Positions 10,670 through 22,707 of a stretch of DNA of 64,000 nt are shown piece by piece. Source of the DNA: Ornithodoros turicata (taxonomy: Eukaryota; Arthropoda; Arachnida; Ixodida; Argasidae). Made by a program: the position numbers and the translations under genes. Below the pieces are notes generated by a model. It did not search any database. It was not told where the DNA came from and saw nothing but the letters and a program-made list of their open reading frames with translations. Position 1 is the stretch's first letter. Each line of letters opens with the position of its first letter. The stretch lies in NCBI RefSeq assembly GCF_037126465.1, contig NC_088201.1, positions 195,246,403 to 195,310,402 of the forward strand, given 5' to 3'.

Positions 10670-13254
10670 TTCATATTTCTTTATTTATTTCGAGAACCCC
10701 AAGGGTCCGGAGGACATTACATGGGGGGTGGGAACTGGAGCGTAAGATACATTTACAGCAACTTGATAGAAACAAACAAGCAAGCAGAAAAGAACAACAC
10801 AATTAGCAGTAAGTAAACAGGAAAATAAAGAAACGACGACAGTACCATCTGTGAAACAGGGAGTTCGTTCACATAAGTACAGATAATTAACAAATATGAC
10901 AAGGGGGAGGTGAAAAATTTCATAGCAACTGACATACAAGTGTGGTGGTCTTGTGGGTGGAGTGAACGGGAGAGGGTGTTACAAAATAGTGTATGGTAGA
11001 TAATAGTTGCGAGAGGTGATGGGAGATTGTTCCATTCGATGGCAGTTGAACAAAAGAATGATCTGGATAATGCATTGGTATTACAATGAAAGCATGTGAC
11101 CTTATTAGTGTGGTGGATGCGAGGAAAAATGACACTCGGGCGGGTGATGGGCGATTGGTGCGGTGGCAAGATGAAAAAGAACCAATGGAAGAGGGCTAAC
11201 TTGGCAAGACGGCGACGATGTTCGAGTGAGTCGAGATTAAGGTTTGATTTTAACGCGGTTACAAGGGATCGAATTTGTAGTCGTTGGAAATGAAACGGGC
11301 AGCCCGATCCTGGATGGCTTCTAGGGCGTCGCCGAGATACTTTTGGGGAGGATCCCAAATAAGTGATGCATATTCCAGCTTGCTTCGTACACGAGCCGTG
11401 AAGGTTAGGAGCTTAAGATGGAGCCCGCCAACCTGAGGGTGCGTCTAACAAAGCCTAGGGAGCGAGAAGCGTTAGTTATCATGTAGTTGATGTGCTCGTT
11501 CCAAGTTAGGTTGGAGGAAAGGTGGATTCCAAGATATTTGTAAGAATCTGCTCGGGTTAATGTGATATCACTTAGAGTGTAGGGGAAGGCAGGAGACCCG
11601 TCTTCGAGAAAACGACAAAATGCGACACTTTGCTATGTTCAGAGGCGTGCCACTCATTGCACCAACGCCGGATTAGTTAAAGGTCGCTTTGTAAGGTTAG
11701 TTGGTCAGAAGGAGAGGGGATTTGCCTGTACACTACACAGTCGTCAGCAAAGAGACGAATCGCGGAAGATACACCTGAAGGAAGGTCATTTATATAGATA
11801 AGGAAAAGTAGAGGGTCGAGGACTGAACCCTGAGGGACACCAGAAAGCACAGGTACATCTGGGGATAGGTGGTTGTTGCAAGTAACAAATAACGTACGAT
11901 TAGTCAGAAATTGAGCTATCCAATGGACGACATACGGGTCGAGGTTAAGCAGATAGAGTTTGTATAGAAGCTTAGAGTGCGGCACCATATCGAAGGCCTT
12001 CCGAAAGTCTAAGAAAGCGGCGTCAGTCTGATGATTATTGTCCGCGTGGAGAAAGATGTCGTGAACAAAACTGACTACTTGAGTTTCACATGAAAAGAGG
12101 TTTCGAAACCCGTGCTGCAAGTGATAGAAGAAGCATTTTTCTTCAGGGTACTTAACTACGTTGGAGTATGCGTTCGAGAATTTTACATACTATAGATGTG
12201 TGTGAAATGGGGCGGTAGTTATTAACGATGTGGCAGCTGCCTGATTTGTGAATAGAGACAATCTTCGCCATCTTCCAGTCCTGCGGTATGGCAGAATCTT
12301 GGAGTGACTGAGTAAATATGCAACATAGAATCTTGCTGGAAATAGATCTCGTGTTGTATAGAACCTTCGGGTTAATACAGTCCGGACCAGCACTCGACGA
12401 CAGCTTAAGTGACTCAATGATTTTACAAATGCCATGAGTGCTGATATGAATGGGGACCATAGGTGACAAGGCCATTACTGATAATGGAGTTTGGGTGTAC
12501 TCGTTATCGTTGTTGAAAACGGATGAAAACAAGGAAGCGAAAGCGTTGGCGCAGTCGCTGTCGGCGGGTGTCAGTTAGACTGATACGGTGGGATTTTGGT
12601 GGAGATAAGATTTTCCAAAATTGTTTTGGTTTATTCGTCAAGAGAGACGGGAGGTCGATGGTAAAGAACTTATGTTTCACTTCCTTGATCGAGCACCTGT
12701 ATTCCCGTTCACAGTAGTGAAATTTACCCCATGATACGTTGTCGCCAAGACGCTTTTCTTTACTGAATAAGCGCTTTTTCTTGGTTAGCAAGATTTTAAG
12801 ACTTTTCGTGAACCGAGGATTGTGATCATAAGATTTCACTCTTATCTTTGGAACATTGTACTCGGTAAGGTAGTTTATGCTGTCACGAAAGAGGGACCAG
12901 TTATCCTCAATGTAGTGAGGCAAGGTGCCATGAAATGAATTTTCATACAAGACCCTCGTTGATGGCTTGGAAGTTAGCTCGAGCATAGTCGTATATGGTT
13001 TTATCGTTGAATTTATGAACATTTGAACTACTTGAAGAGATATCTTAGAAAATGGCCTTGTGGTCACAGAGACCATCAGTGACATGCAAAGAAGTGATGT
13101 GCTCAGGATGGGAGGTTAAAACCAAGTCAAGGGTTGACTGCGTGGCATGAGTTATTCGGGTAGGATGTGGAACGACATGCGATAGATTAAATGTAAGGCA
13201 TAAATCCACAAACAGTGTCTCTTGTGAACTCCGGGAAAGATTGCCGTGAAGCAA
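10670..13254 (-). pseudogene. Decayed 5'-truncated CR1/Jockey-type LINE
   Basis: Reading from 13254 down, frames in several registers carry successive parts of one ORF2. They are the end of the endonuclease (LDLVLTSHPEH...GLCDHKAI), a linker (13085-12504), RT N-terminal motifs (SSSAGPDCINPKVL, NNYRPISHTS; 12532-12152), the RT core (AAFLDFRKAFDMVPH, VLSGVPQGSVLDPLL, IRLFADDCVVYR; 12120-11677) and a C-terminal region (11358-10753). No RNase H follows. That and the FADD box separate it from LINE-A and LINE-B. Frameshifts and missing junctions make it dead. The 3' limit, near an AT-rich run at 10675-10690, is approximate. Confidence 0.85.
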
Positions 13255-13401
13255 GTCCCAATTTATTGACCGTATATGTATCAGCGTATATTGAAGGTGT
13301 ATATTACTGTATATGTATCAGGGCAGATTTCAAGCTTCCTGAGCGCGCACAGACGGTGATCTCAGTTGTCTCGCGACGTAACAGACGGAGAAAGACACCG
13401 G

Positions 13402-13680
13402 CTGTCACACACACAGACATCCCGAAGGCTATGCCCATCTTTGTTGATGCACCCACGAATCCACAGCAAGACTGCCGAAGCTCTCCCACCTGTATTAAGT
13501 ACCTGTAGCTTGAACTATAAACAGTTTAGTGCACACTCCACAAAACGAGAACAGCTCATTGCTGCTTTCATGGGCGCGGCCATGCGAGCGGCCATGCGAG
13601 CCGAGAAGGACCGTTCAACAGAGGAGCAATTTTAGGTAAGTTCGAACGTGGCGCCAGTCGTCGGTGCAACAATTTCCAGA
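13402..13680 (+). repeat. Unidentified dispersed repeat, copy A
   Basis: About 280 bp clearly homologous to 21440-21696, which lies in the opposite orientation. An open frame on the repeat's own strand is conserved in both copies, with shared peptides such as MHPRIH.KTAEA and KREQLIA.F.GAAMRA and TEEQF. Copy A has a 12-bp internal duplication (GCGGCCATGCGA twice, about 13575-13600) and a stop right after TEEQF. I do not recognise the family. It could be an uncharacterised transposon end or a retroposed exon. Confidence 0.6.
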
Positions 13681-15633
13681 GTGAACCGGGTTCGATCAGC
13701 TCAGATAACGCTTTTTTCATTCTTTTTCTTTCTAGTAATATTTATCATTCTTTTTGATTAATTTCCAATTCTAATTCCAATTCCAGCTCAACCGCTCAGC
13801 GCGCTGACACTAGTGCAACGTAGAGTCAATAAATCTTTCGCTTCCTCGCTTCCCTAAGGAGAAGAGTACTAAGGAGAAGTATATTCCTGTTGTGTGATTC
13901 CTTTTTTCCCTCTCTACGTTCCAGAAACATACGGTTTCTGAGCCAAGACAATATAGTTGCGAGGGCAGTTGACTTACAGAAGTATCCCATACAGATCCCG
14001 TTCCGTGAAGACCACCACCCCAAACGTGGTTGCCACGGTTTCGGTTTTGGCCATTTGCATGTCAAAATTCAGGGATTGATATTTTAATACACGTACGCGT
14101 TTCAAAATTTTTAAACGTGGATTTTAACTAGGACAGTCTCTCATATCGGTATCTGGCTTTTGTTCAAGATGTCCTTATTAGAGTTAATTAATGAATTTAA
14201 TTGATTAGTCATCCTTATTAGTCGTTATAGTCTCTCTTGGAAAAGATACGCGCCCGTAGAACTCAACTGTGAAAATAACGTGCTCTCGTAACTTTTTTAT
14301 AAAAGTTTGTCCCCCCCCCCCAAGCTGAAACACACACACATACAAAATAAACGGGGTGCCACAAATGCATACTTCGTGGTCGTAGCCATTTTAATGAAGA
14401 TTTTTTAAAGGTCAGCTACGCCGATTTCCCGATGTGTTGAAACGGTTGTGATATTCAGAACGAGCACATCCAACTGCCCCCGAAACGCACCTTCGTTTCT
14501 CAATTTTGTCTTCCTATTACGAAGATTAATTCATCAAAGAAACCAAAACAAGCCATGGGCGCAGCCATTTTTGTGACGTAGATGTGATAAACCTGCTCCA
14601 TCTACGTAGATAGAGAATCGTGCGTCTGATTGGATGAAAGCTGAGGCTTTCTCTGACTTCCCTGGCGTCTTCTCCCGTTTGCGAGGAAATCCAGTTATGG
14701 CCGCCGGCTACGATGAGCGTTTCGTCCGAGGTAATCCCGAGAACTATTGAACGATGGAAACAACAACGGCGAACTCACCTCAACATCATTTTCGGCGTGC
14801 CATTCACGTCAACCCGTTCGCTGCTTTTACTACAAGTGCAGGAATGGCAGCGATTGAGCAACAATGTGAGACTTGGTGATCGTTTGAGCATATACCTGCA
14901 GAGGACTGGTCTTCAAAGAAAGAAGGCCGTATTTCTGCCCCTGCACATCGTGCGATTGCCAGGCTTGTTATACGAGATACATATATTGTGCAGCATCATA
15001 GCGCGACTGCAGTGAACGACGTAGGAATGTATCGTGACCACTCGAACTGCACTCGTTCAACCATTCGTGGGTTATATGAAAGTGCTCAATAGAGTTGCCC
15101 CGCACAAATAGTGTTGGATGTAGTTTTGTAGTGTGTTGTTTATCTCGTAGAGCGCATCGCGGCATGTAGGTCGAGAGCCCTTATACGTATTTTTTGCATG
15201 TTTACTTGAGTGTGCGCATTGTTCTATACCACACAGGCCATATTTCATTCATAATAGTTTCGCAAATAAACACGTACGGGTCGATCTTATATTGCTTTTG
15301 AGTTAGGCATAGTGTCTTCAGATCAGGGTATGTGTATCCTGTTTGCTGGGCCCAACAGATGTTATTAAGGGTAGTGCAACATTTCCCACTTCTTGAACCA
15401 TGCTAACATTGCCAGGATAAGGAACATTACACTGTGCTGTGTATTCCACACTCAGGTGTCTCGCGACGTAAACCCCCAATTATTATATTGGGTACTCCAC
15501 ATGTTCAACCAGTCAGCACTTCCCATATCCTATTTTTTTTAAACATGTGCTTAAAATTCCACAACTGCCACTCAAGTAACTTTGCCACCAAATTAGTCAG
15601 TGACAAAAGGTATATGTACTTTATCACAAATTT
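13681..15633. other. Non-coding stretch
   Basis: No supported gene. A short ATG-led frame at about 14697-14750 (MAAGYDERFVRG) sits in a good Kozak-like context and runs across an AGGTAA splice-donor-like sequence. It could be a first exon, but I find no acceptor or downstream exon to support it. A C-homopolymer of about 10 lies near 14311-14320. Confidence 0.35.
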
Positions 15634-15644
15634 AATAACCTTGG

Positions 15645-15946
15645 TACCAGCGGCATGGCCGAGTGGGCTAAGGCGTCCACTCGTTGGTGGTAACCAAGGT
15701 CGTGCTGAAGACTGGGAGGTGGTGGGTTCGAATCCTACCACCGGCTGTGCTGTCTGAGGTTTTCCCTGGGTTTTCCGAAGACTTTCCAGACGAATGTCGG
15801 CACAGTTCCCCCTGAAGTCGGCCCAGGACGCATACTAATCCCCCTGTCCCCCACTCCTTCCTGCTGTCCTCTCTCCGTCCGTCCACATCTGTACGCCGCT
15901 CATAGCCACTGTTGCTTCGCGGCGCTAACACCCAATCAAAAAAAAA
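15645..15946 (+). mobile_element. tRNA-derived SINE, Ruka-like
   Basis: The head is tRNA-like: an A box TGGCCGAGTGG (about 15656-15666) and a B box GGTTCGAATCC (15725-15735) with class-II (Leu/Ser-like) spacing. A tRNA-unrelated body and an A-rich tail (about 15938-15948) follow. A likely TSD AATAACCT flanks it (15634-15641 and 15947-15954). The head with its Pol III boxes, the body and the tail fit the Ruka family described in ticks. I recall that family's general structure but cannot align it here. The boxes would drive Pol III transcription if active. Confidence 0.8.
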
Positions 15947-15954
15947 AATAACCT

Positions 15955-17920
15955 AGGTGGAAATGGTTGATGGTGTCCTCTGCCTTATACGGTTGCCATA
16001 TGTAGCAAAATACACAATGGTCCAAATGTTTTCCTTGTCCACAAATGCCCTGTCAAAGCTGAAAGACTCTTATCAAAATGGGGAAGCGGGCTTGCTTGTC
16101 CAGAGAAACAAATATGAAACTGCAGTGCTCAACGTAAATAACTGCATGCTCAGCAACTAAGGCTGGTGATGCCGAAGACCTAATATTTCTATGTTAAAAG
16201 GAACAAAAGAGAAAAGACCACTGCGGCGTATTAATGTTGTTTCAAAAGTATAACACCACAAAATTTGTGAGAGTCAGTTGGTGTATTTAGTTATGTTGGT
16301 CACCTCCTGCACCAATTTTTAATAAGATTCAAATGCGTTGCTACCAACCAGGACCTAAGCCTGACCTATGATCTAATAATAATAATAATAGTATCTATCT
16401 ATGACCTATATGGACCCTCACCACTAGTTTGGTCCAGGTTTCACACGTGGCTTCTAGTGAAGTTCGAAGCTGCTTTGTAGGGCTGACAGGAGACTTGCAG
16501 AGTAGAGAATTTTTTATTTATATTTTCCATAGAACATGTAAAAAACAATGTGCTGTACCAACTGTATTCAAAGAAATACAAATATACTTTGTTTTAGCTA
16601 TGTGCATACTAGCAGATTACAGGTGACCGATGACACACAATGGGCGTCAAGGGTGAGAACACAATAATACTACCATTGCAGGCACTGTCCTTAAATTCTA
16701 AGTCACCATTTGTCAGAAAGCAATGACCACGCACAGCCTAAGGATCATATTTAGCTCCTTCCATTATTCTTTTTATTGACAGCATGTTGGCTGCCATCCA
16801 GTCCATGAAAGTGACCCTTATCGTTGAAAGAACGGTTCAACAGCAAGCGAGCTGGTGATAGTGTCCATGATGGCGAAACCTGAAGAGGAGATACAAGAAG
16901 GGACATAAACACGCTATGTTGGGACATTGTGTATGTCCCTTCCTATCCCTCGTCTCAGGGTTTTTCACTATGGACCTTCATGATGTTTCCTTCCGGAAAC
17001 TTGACATATTTTTATGTAGAATTGTGAAGGTACAGCTAGGTGCTGTTAGCAAATCACACAGTACTTTTCTTGAAACGAGAATCCATAGAAGGTACACAAT
17101 CACCTTCAGCATTGCACACATCTATGGGACATGTTAATCACTTTGGAATGTCACAGACAGGTCATGGAGGCCGGCACATGATTAGTGGTGTTGAACAGAC
17201 AACTATTTGTCATATTTTAGGCACAAAAAGCAGTTTTGGCACCTGCATGTTGAAACAGATGTATCTCTACATACTTTGCCATGACACAAATATATGAAGC
17301 AACAAATGTACTCTCTAGTTCATTATGGTTTTTAGTCAACACTGCCAAGAATGTGGGAACACAGTCTTTTACCACCTACACTCTTCAAAATGACCTTCAC
17401 ACACGACACACTGTAGGTCAACGAGACTCCAGAATAATGTCCTCTCCCTCCCCATTAGCTGAAAACATTTTTCTACAACCTTGCATAAGGGGAAGTTAGT
17501 AAGAAACGCACACATTCCTTTTTTCAGCAAATTAGTATTCAGAGCGTTACCATACTGTGGTAGGCCTGCAGTGCATTACGTGGTACAGCACACACTGTTA
17601 AAAATTTCACCGTAGAACATGTCCCCCATTCTAATGACAGTCTTCTCCAGTTTTTCAAACTGCCATTTCCCATAGTGCTTTATGGTATGACACAGTATTT
17701 CTAAATCTTTACTGTAGTTTACTGGTTGTAGCAGAAAAAAGACATCACTGTTCTCGATCACAGGACGCAAGCCATAAATGCTATACGGAAACAGTACATG
17801 CTGCTCTCTAGCAGTTGTTCGTGTTTGGACATGGTATGGTGCATGCAGGGTAAATTCCATGGTTAAAATATCCAAACGTGAACAACTGTTAGATTACATG
17901 ATGTAGAATGCTCTATAGTA
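15955..17920. other. Non-coding stretch
   Basis: A short (AAT/TAA)n microsatellite lies at about 16374-16389. Otherwise I see no gene, inverted-repeat element or long repeat. Confidence 0.4.
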
Positions 17921-18612
17921 CAGTAAAACCTCCAAAGTCTGACACCTCCCTACCTCGGACAACTCCCCACGATTTCATTGCACGGGCAGGCTCCCATTGA
18001 AACTACATGGGGACAAAATTCTCTATGTCGGACACCTCCCTATCTTGGAAGTAGGATAGGTTTTTCCCTGCAAAGTCGGACAAAACCCTGGCCAAATTAC
18101 CTCAATATAGGCCCATCTTTGCACCAAAAAGACCCAAAATGAGCCAGTGGCCTTGACTTTTGCCCGTTTTTTCCCTATACTGGTCACAGCATTTTGTTGC
18201 TTTAGTTTTTAGAGTCCAAAAACAAGTGCTGTCAGTCTACATTGTAATTCTTTATGTGAGCACTTGTCTTCAGTTTGTCTAGAGCCTTTGAACGAGCACT
18301 GCACCAAAGCTATCAGAAGTGGGCTGACGCTTCAGAGACAAGTCCTTGCTGCTCGAAAAGCTCCAGAGGTAATGCCATTGAGTAGAATCTGAACGGAATT
18401 GAATATACTAAAATCAGTAATAATTATCAGTGAAGAGTGGGTAGAGGTACCACTACCAGGCACCACCAAAAGGTACCACTAAGGACCTTAAATTGAAGAA
18501 GGGGGACATTTCTCACAGCTGTGATCTCTTCCATTTTTTGTTGCCGTCATATTCTGTAACTCGGACACGCTTCGGCTGCACCGCGGGTGTACAAAATAGG
18601 AAGGTTTCACTT
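17921..18612. mobile_element. Tigger/pogo-like non-autonomous element
   Basis: The left end reads CAGTAAAACCTCC after a TA. The right end reads GGAAGGTTTCACTT before a TA, an imperfect inverted match. The body repeats words such as TCGGACACCTCCCTA (about 17938-18050). TA targets and CAGT-type termini fit the pogo/Tigger branch of Tc1-mariner. No transposase frame is present. Termini are imperfect, so boundaries are tentative. Confidence 0.5.
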
Positions 18613-19096
18613 TACGGTCTTTACTTGACTTTACTACCCCTGTGTCAATTGTTTCATGTTGTAATTGCGTAGCAGCTGGCCTGTACCTGAGAATAGGTTT
18701 GATGCATTGTACACGCACCATACACATGCAGTATGTGGTGTGTTGTGATAGTAATGCCACTGCCAATTGAAGAATAATGCTCCAGGTGGATTGTTTCGGT
18801 ACAATCTTGAACTATGCATACCAAGGGGTAGGGCATCTGCGTGACAGGTTTACCTGGAAGTAAGAAAGTAAATGTTAGCTGAAGTCATTGAATAATTAAC
18901 ATTATCAATATACTGCTGCAGATGATACAAACAATAGCACACATGATGCTCCGATATGTTCTGCAGGAATGTCTCTGTACTCACAATATTAGTACAGCAG
19001 CTACAGAAAGGCATAAAACAAGTTTTTGTATACATGATACCACTTGAATGCTACACAAGCTTCTGCTGCACTGCCAGAACACCACGGCGGACAGAT

Positions 19097-19420
19097 TTAC
19101 CTTACTTCACCTCAGAAAAAGTATGCACTGTTGCACACATGATGCTGTTTGAATGTCTCGAAAAACATAATTTATGACCAAAAGACATCAACTGGAAGAT
19201 TTCGATTTACCTTAGTCAAAACATGAGAAAAAGTATGTGCTGTTGCACACATGAAACTGCTTGAACTGCCCTCGAGCGCTCTGGAAAAACACCTTATGAC
19301 CAAAATACAACAGCTGAGCCAACATTGAATTTATACCTTACTCAAAATACACAAGATTTGCTGCCGTGCATATGATACGATGATACTGCTTAAATGTACT
19401 CTGAAAGCGCTGCCACCTCA
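19097..19420. repeat. Degenerate tandem repeat, ~110-126-bp unit
   Basis: About three units begin with TTACCTTA-type sequence (near 19097, 19207 and 19333). Each is followed by AAAAAGTATG-like, CACACATGA-like and GACCAAAA-like words. Divergence between units is high. Confidence 0.55.
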
Positions 19421-20710
19421 GGCATGGTTGCTCTAAGCTAGCGAGCAACAGCAAGGGTATGCGAACACAAGAAGTCGAGCACAAGTGATGGAATGCACTT
19501 GATTAATCAGAAAATGAAATGTCTCAGTACCAGGTGTCACTGTTCCGTCAACAAAAACAGATGAACTTTGAAGGGGCGTCTGGTTGGCACTGGTGACAGC
19601 CTTCAGCTTGAAACCCAGACGGTGATAGTTGAGACGTGGAGTGCAAGCTTTTCAGTGGTGCCAGCATGCCTGCGAAATCATTTAACAAGTAATGCAATTC
19701 CAAATCTGTACTGAGAATACACCCGCTGGGGCGTAATCTCTAAAGGATGAAGCAGTAACCGACAGATAGCGTATTTTTCTCTTCTACGTGATGCAATTTG
19801 CACCGCATGACTGACTTGTCTAACATATTACGCGTCTTACCTTTATCTGCTGCCTAGTCCTGCCCCTGCAATCTCCTGCTGCAGATAAGGTTGGCACAGG
19901 ATCCCGGACGAGACATCTTCGGCTTCTTGTGAAACAAGTTGCGCATTGCTTCCGTAACATTCGTATATGAGCCAGATGAACAGATCAAATCGCTCCTTTC
20001 GAAGGTGGCACCCAGTCGGAGTTGTAACCGATTGTTGCAGTCAATAGATTTCTCTTTCGCCTTTCGGAAAATTGTGGTTTGAAACATTGGAACTGCATGC
20101 TGAAGTGTTCTCGCAGACGGGAGCAAAACGCTCACACATTCTCGGCACGCAGCACAGAACACGAATCACACCAGGAAGTCTGTACTGGCCTAGCAAATGC
20201 TTTGCAGTCGAAGGAAACAAAACTCACGTTCCTCGTGGGTTTAGTGAAGTCCAGAAATATACTGGCTCCCTAATAGCGAACTGTTCATCACTTCCCCAAT
20301 GTGAATCTGCGCAGCAGCAGACGGCTCGGCAGAAGAAACTGGCCGGCTTGGCGGAAGAAACCAAGCCAAAAGTCATGCCAAGCCGGAGCGCGGGCAGACC
20401 ACGAATGTGTCGTCGACACAGGGTTTGCGGGCCACAAGACGGATGTCAGTGAAACTAAAAATTCACTTTTTCGAAAAACCGCGAGGAGTTTGGGATAACT
20501 ATTTTGCGTACATAATCAGTGTTCCCTTATGAACACATCGTGTGAGTACCATTCCATTCTGTGACACTCGAAAATCGGCGTAGCTGAGCTTTAAAATAAA
20601 ACAACTAGGACTATGTGTACATTAGTTTCGCACGTACGCGTACGCGAGTGGAGGAAAACCTTATCTGCAAGGTATTTTGGCATTCTAATTTGCATAATTC
20701 ACTAAGATGT

Positions 20711-20741
<31 letters not shown>

Positions 20742-20940
20742 AAGCTCTTTTTCTTTCTTCGAGAAACAGAAAGAGCAGAATTGCTGGCAATCGGTTTAGA
20801 TATGAGATGAATACTTCATCTATATGCTTCAAATTATTATCCCCAGAGGTGACATTTGTTTTTAGTGCATCGTTTCAGATTTTCCATTATCGAGATACTT
20901 CGCTCGCACTAACTCGGAAGTCGGCAGGGGGGAGCGAGCG
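19421..20940. other. Non-coding stretch with GT microsatellite
   Basis: A pure (TG)n tract of about 26 bp lies at 20716-20741. Frames at 19854-20162 (minus) and 20072-20452 (plus) have no recognisable domain. Confidence 0.4.
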
Positions 20941-20972
20941 CTAACCTAACCTAACCCAACCTAACCTAACCT
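20941..20972. repeat. Interstitial CCTAA telomere-type repeat
   Basis: Six CCTAA/CCCAA pentamers in a row, the complement of the arthropod telomere unit TTAGG. The run is short and lies between ordinary sequence, so it is interstitial and not a chromosome end. Confidence 0.6.
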
Positions 20973-21439
20973 GAAGGAGAGCACTGCTGGACATGGAGTT
21001 AGAGATTGAGAAGTACGGCATTTTCAAAGAGGTCCTCGGAGGGAAAATTCGGGGGTGGGGGGTGGGGGGCAGAGCCAGCACTGTGAAAATTCGAGGAGCT
21101 GTGGACTGTTCCCCCTGCCCCCACATTCCGATTTATACCGAAACTAAACAGGAGTAGCTTTCCAAGCTAGGGCTCCGGAACGAACCGACAACAGTAAAAA
21201 ACAATAAAAGAAAAAGAAAAACAAGAAAGAAAAAAGAGGAAGGAAGCACAAAAAAGATATATTCGCTTGAACCGCAACGGGTCAAAAAACATTGCAAACT
21301 CGTTTTTCTTGTGCCAGTCATCGGCATTTTTAGCAGCTTTTCTGAACCGTGATGTGGATTACAGGCCCAAATAATCACAAATGAGCAAGCACGCATCCTC
21401 GCTGCTTAATTTTTGATCACTTTACGTCGTTTGAAGTGC

Positions 21440-21696
21440 AAATTGTTGCGGCTACCACTAGCGCCACATTCGCGTTCAAATTGCTCCTCTGTTGAACTGT
21501 CCTTGTCGGCTCGCATGGCCGCGCCCACGAAATCGGCAATCAGCTGTTCTCGTTTTCTGGAGTGTACACCAAACTGTTCACAGTTCAAGGTACAGATACT
21601 TAATCCGAGTGGGAAAGCCTCGGCGGTCTTCCTGTGGATTCGTGGGTGCATCAACGAAGATGGGCATAGTTTTCGGGATGGCTGTGTGTTCGACAG
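21440..21696 (-). repeat. Unidentified dispersed repeat, copy B
   Basis: Inverted relative of 13402-13680. Its open frame (21654-21406, minus) shares RKREQLIADFVGAAMRA and STEEQF with copy A but continues past the point where A stops. Many of the differences are silent or conservative. Confidence 0.6.
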
Positions 21697-22323
21697 CTGA
21701 TATCTGTGCGCTGAACTAACTTCTATTTTTTAAAAACAACTTCAATATATTGCAGTTGTAGCGTGATAGTTTCCTTGGTTTTGTCGCATATTGCGTTCAT
21801 TTCATCTGCTTTTTCTTTTCGCCAACTGGTGTAACCCCTGCTTTGCTATTGCGGCCTCCCTAAGGTTTATGTGTCAGTTTTGGAAACACTGATATTGTTA
21901 CATGTGACACATTGTAGTGTACTGCAGCCAGCTTCACTGTTTGACTCATAATTTGCACGGTTACTTCTTTAATATTATTTGGATTACTTTCATCTGATAC
22001 TGTACCATTAAATAGGATAGAAATCCATTATGGTTCAGAATTATTTTTCCTTTGCAATGTTCCCACACTGATCTTGAGGACAAGTTGTCTCTTATTAAAT
22101 TCCTTTTGGGTTGTATTTCACACTGCTTACAGCATAATGTGAGAATGAGAAAATGTATGCTTGACATGTTCTCAGCATCCTCTACAGCAACTGCTCCTGG
22201 GCTTAAAATCCAGAAACTGCACACGAAAAAACAAAGCAAAAAAAAAAAAAAACTGTAGAACAGACGACACATCAAAAAGGACACGACAAAATGATTGGGA
22301 CTGTGTTATGCTATACTTTTTTT

Positions 22324-22340
22324 TGTGTGTGTGTGTGTGT
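22324..22340. repeat. (GT)n microsatellite
   Basis: Short uninterrupted GT tract. Confidence 0.8.
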
Positions 22341-22427
22341 CTCTGGTTCTGCATTTTTGTGAACATGTGCCATGTTGCCGGCACCCTTGCCCTCTTGTCA
22401 CAAAAACACCCTCAGACATAAAAATGC

Positions 22428-22707
22428 AGACAAAAAAGTAGAGAACTCCAACCTAACATAACAAGAGAGAACAAAGATGGGGACACAGGAAGCTTCTAGA
22501 GTCTCGGAACATACCCAGTGACCCCTCGGTTTTTAAGAAAAACCGTGGCCCTTCCCCGAACAATACTCCCATCTCCTTAAATAATGACCAGTTGTGCAAA
22601 CGCTCATTCAGTTTGGCACTGATGATCTCCGTAGCATGACGGATGAAACGTCTGAGTAAACCTTGTTATTTTGTTATGTTAAGTTGGAGTTCTCTACTTT
22701 TTTGTCT
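22428..22707. mobile_element. 280-bp foldback/MITE-like element
   Basis: The ends form a 37-bp inverted repeat with one mismatch: AGACAAAAAAGTAGAGAACT at the left and its reverse complement at 22669-22707. The centre is unrelated to the ends and carries a short open tail ending MTDETSE-stop (about 22636-22659). No transposase and no clear TSD were found. It may be a deletion derivative of a larger element. Confidence 0.65.

Noticed and set aside
14697..14750. First coding exon of a host gene (MAAGYDERFVRG followed by GTAA)
   Set aside because: A good Kozak context and a donor-like GT are not enough. I find no matching acceptor or downstream exon.
15645..15735. Functional tRNA gene
   Set aside because: The tRNA-like head continues directly into a non-tRNA body with an A-rich tail and flanking duplication, which is SINE structure.
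20072..20452. 126-codon plus-strand frame
   Set aside because: Overlaps an equally open minus frame and shows no recognisable motif.
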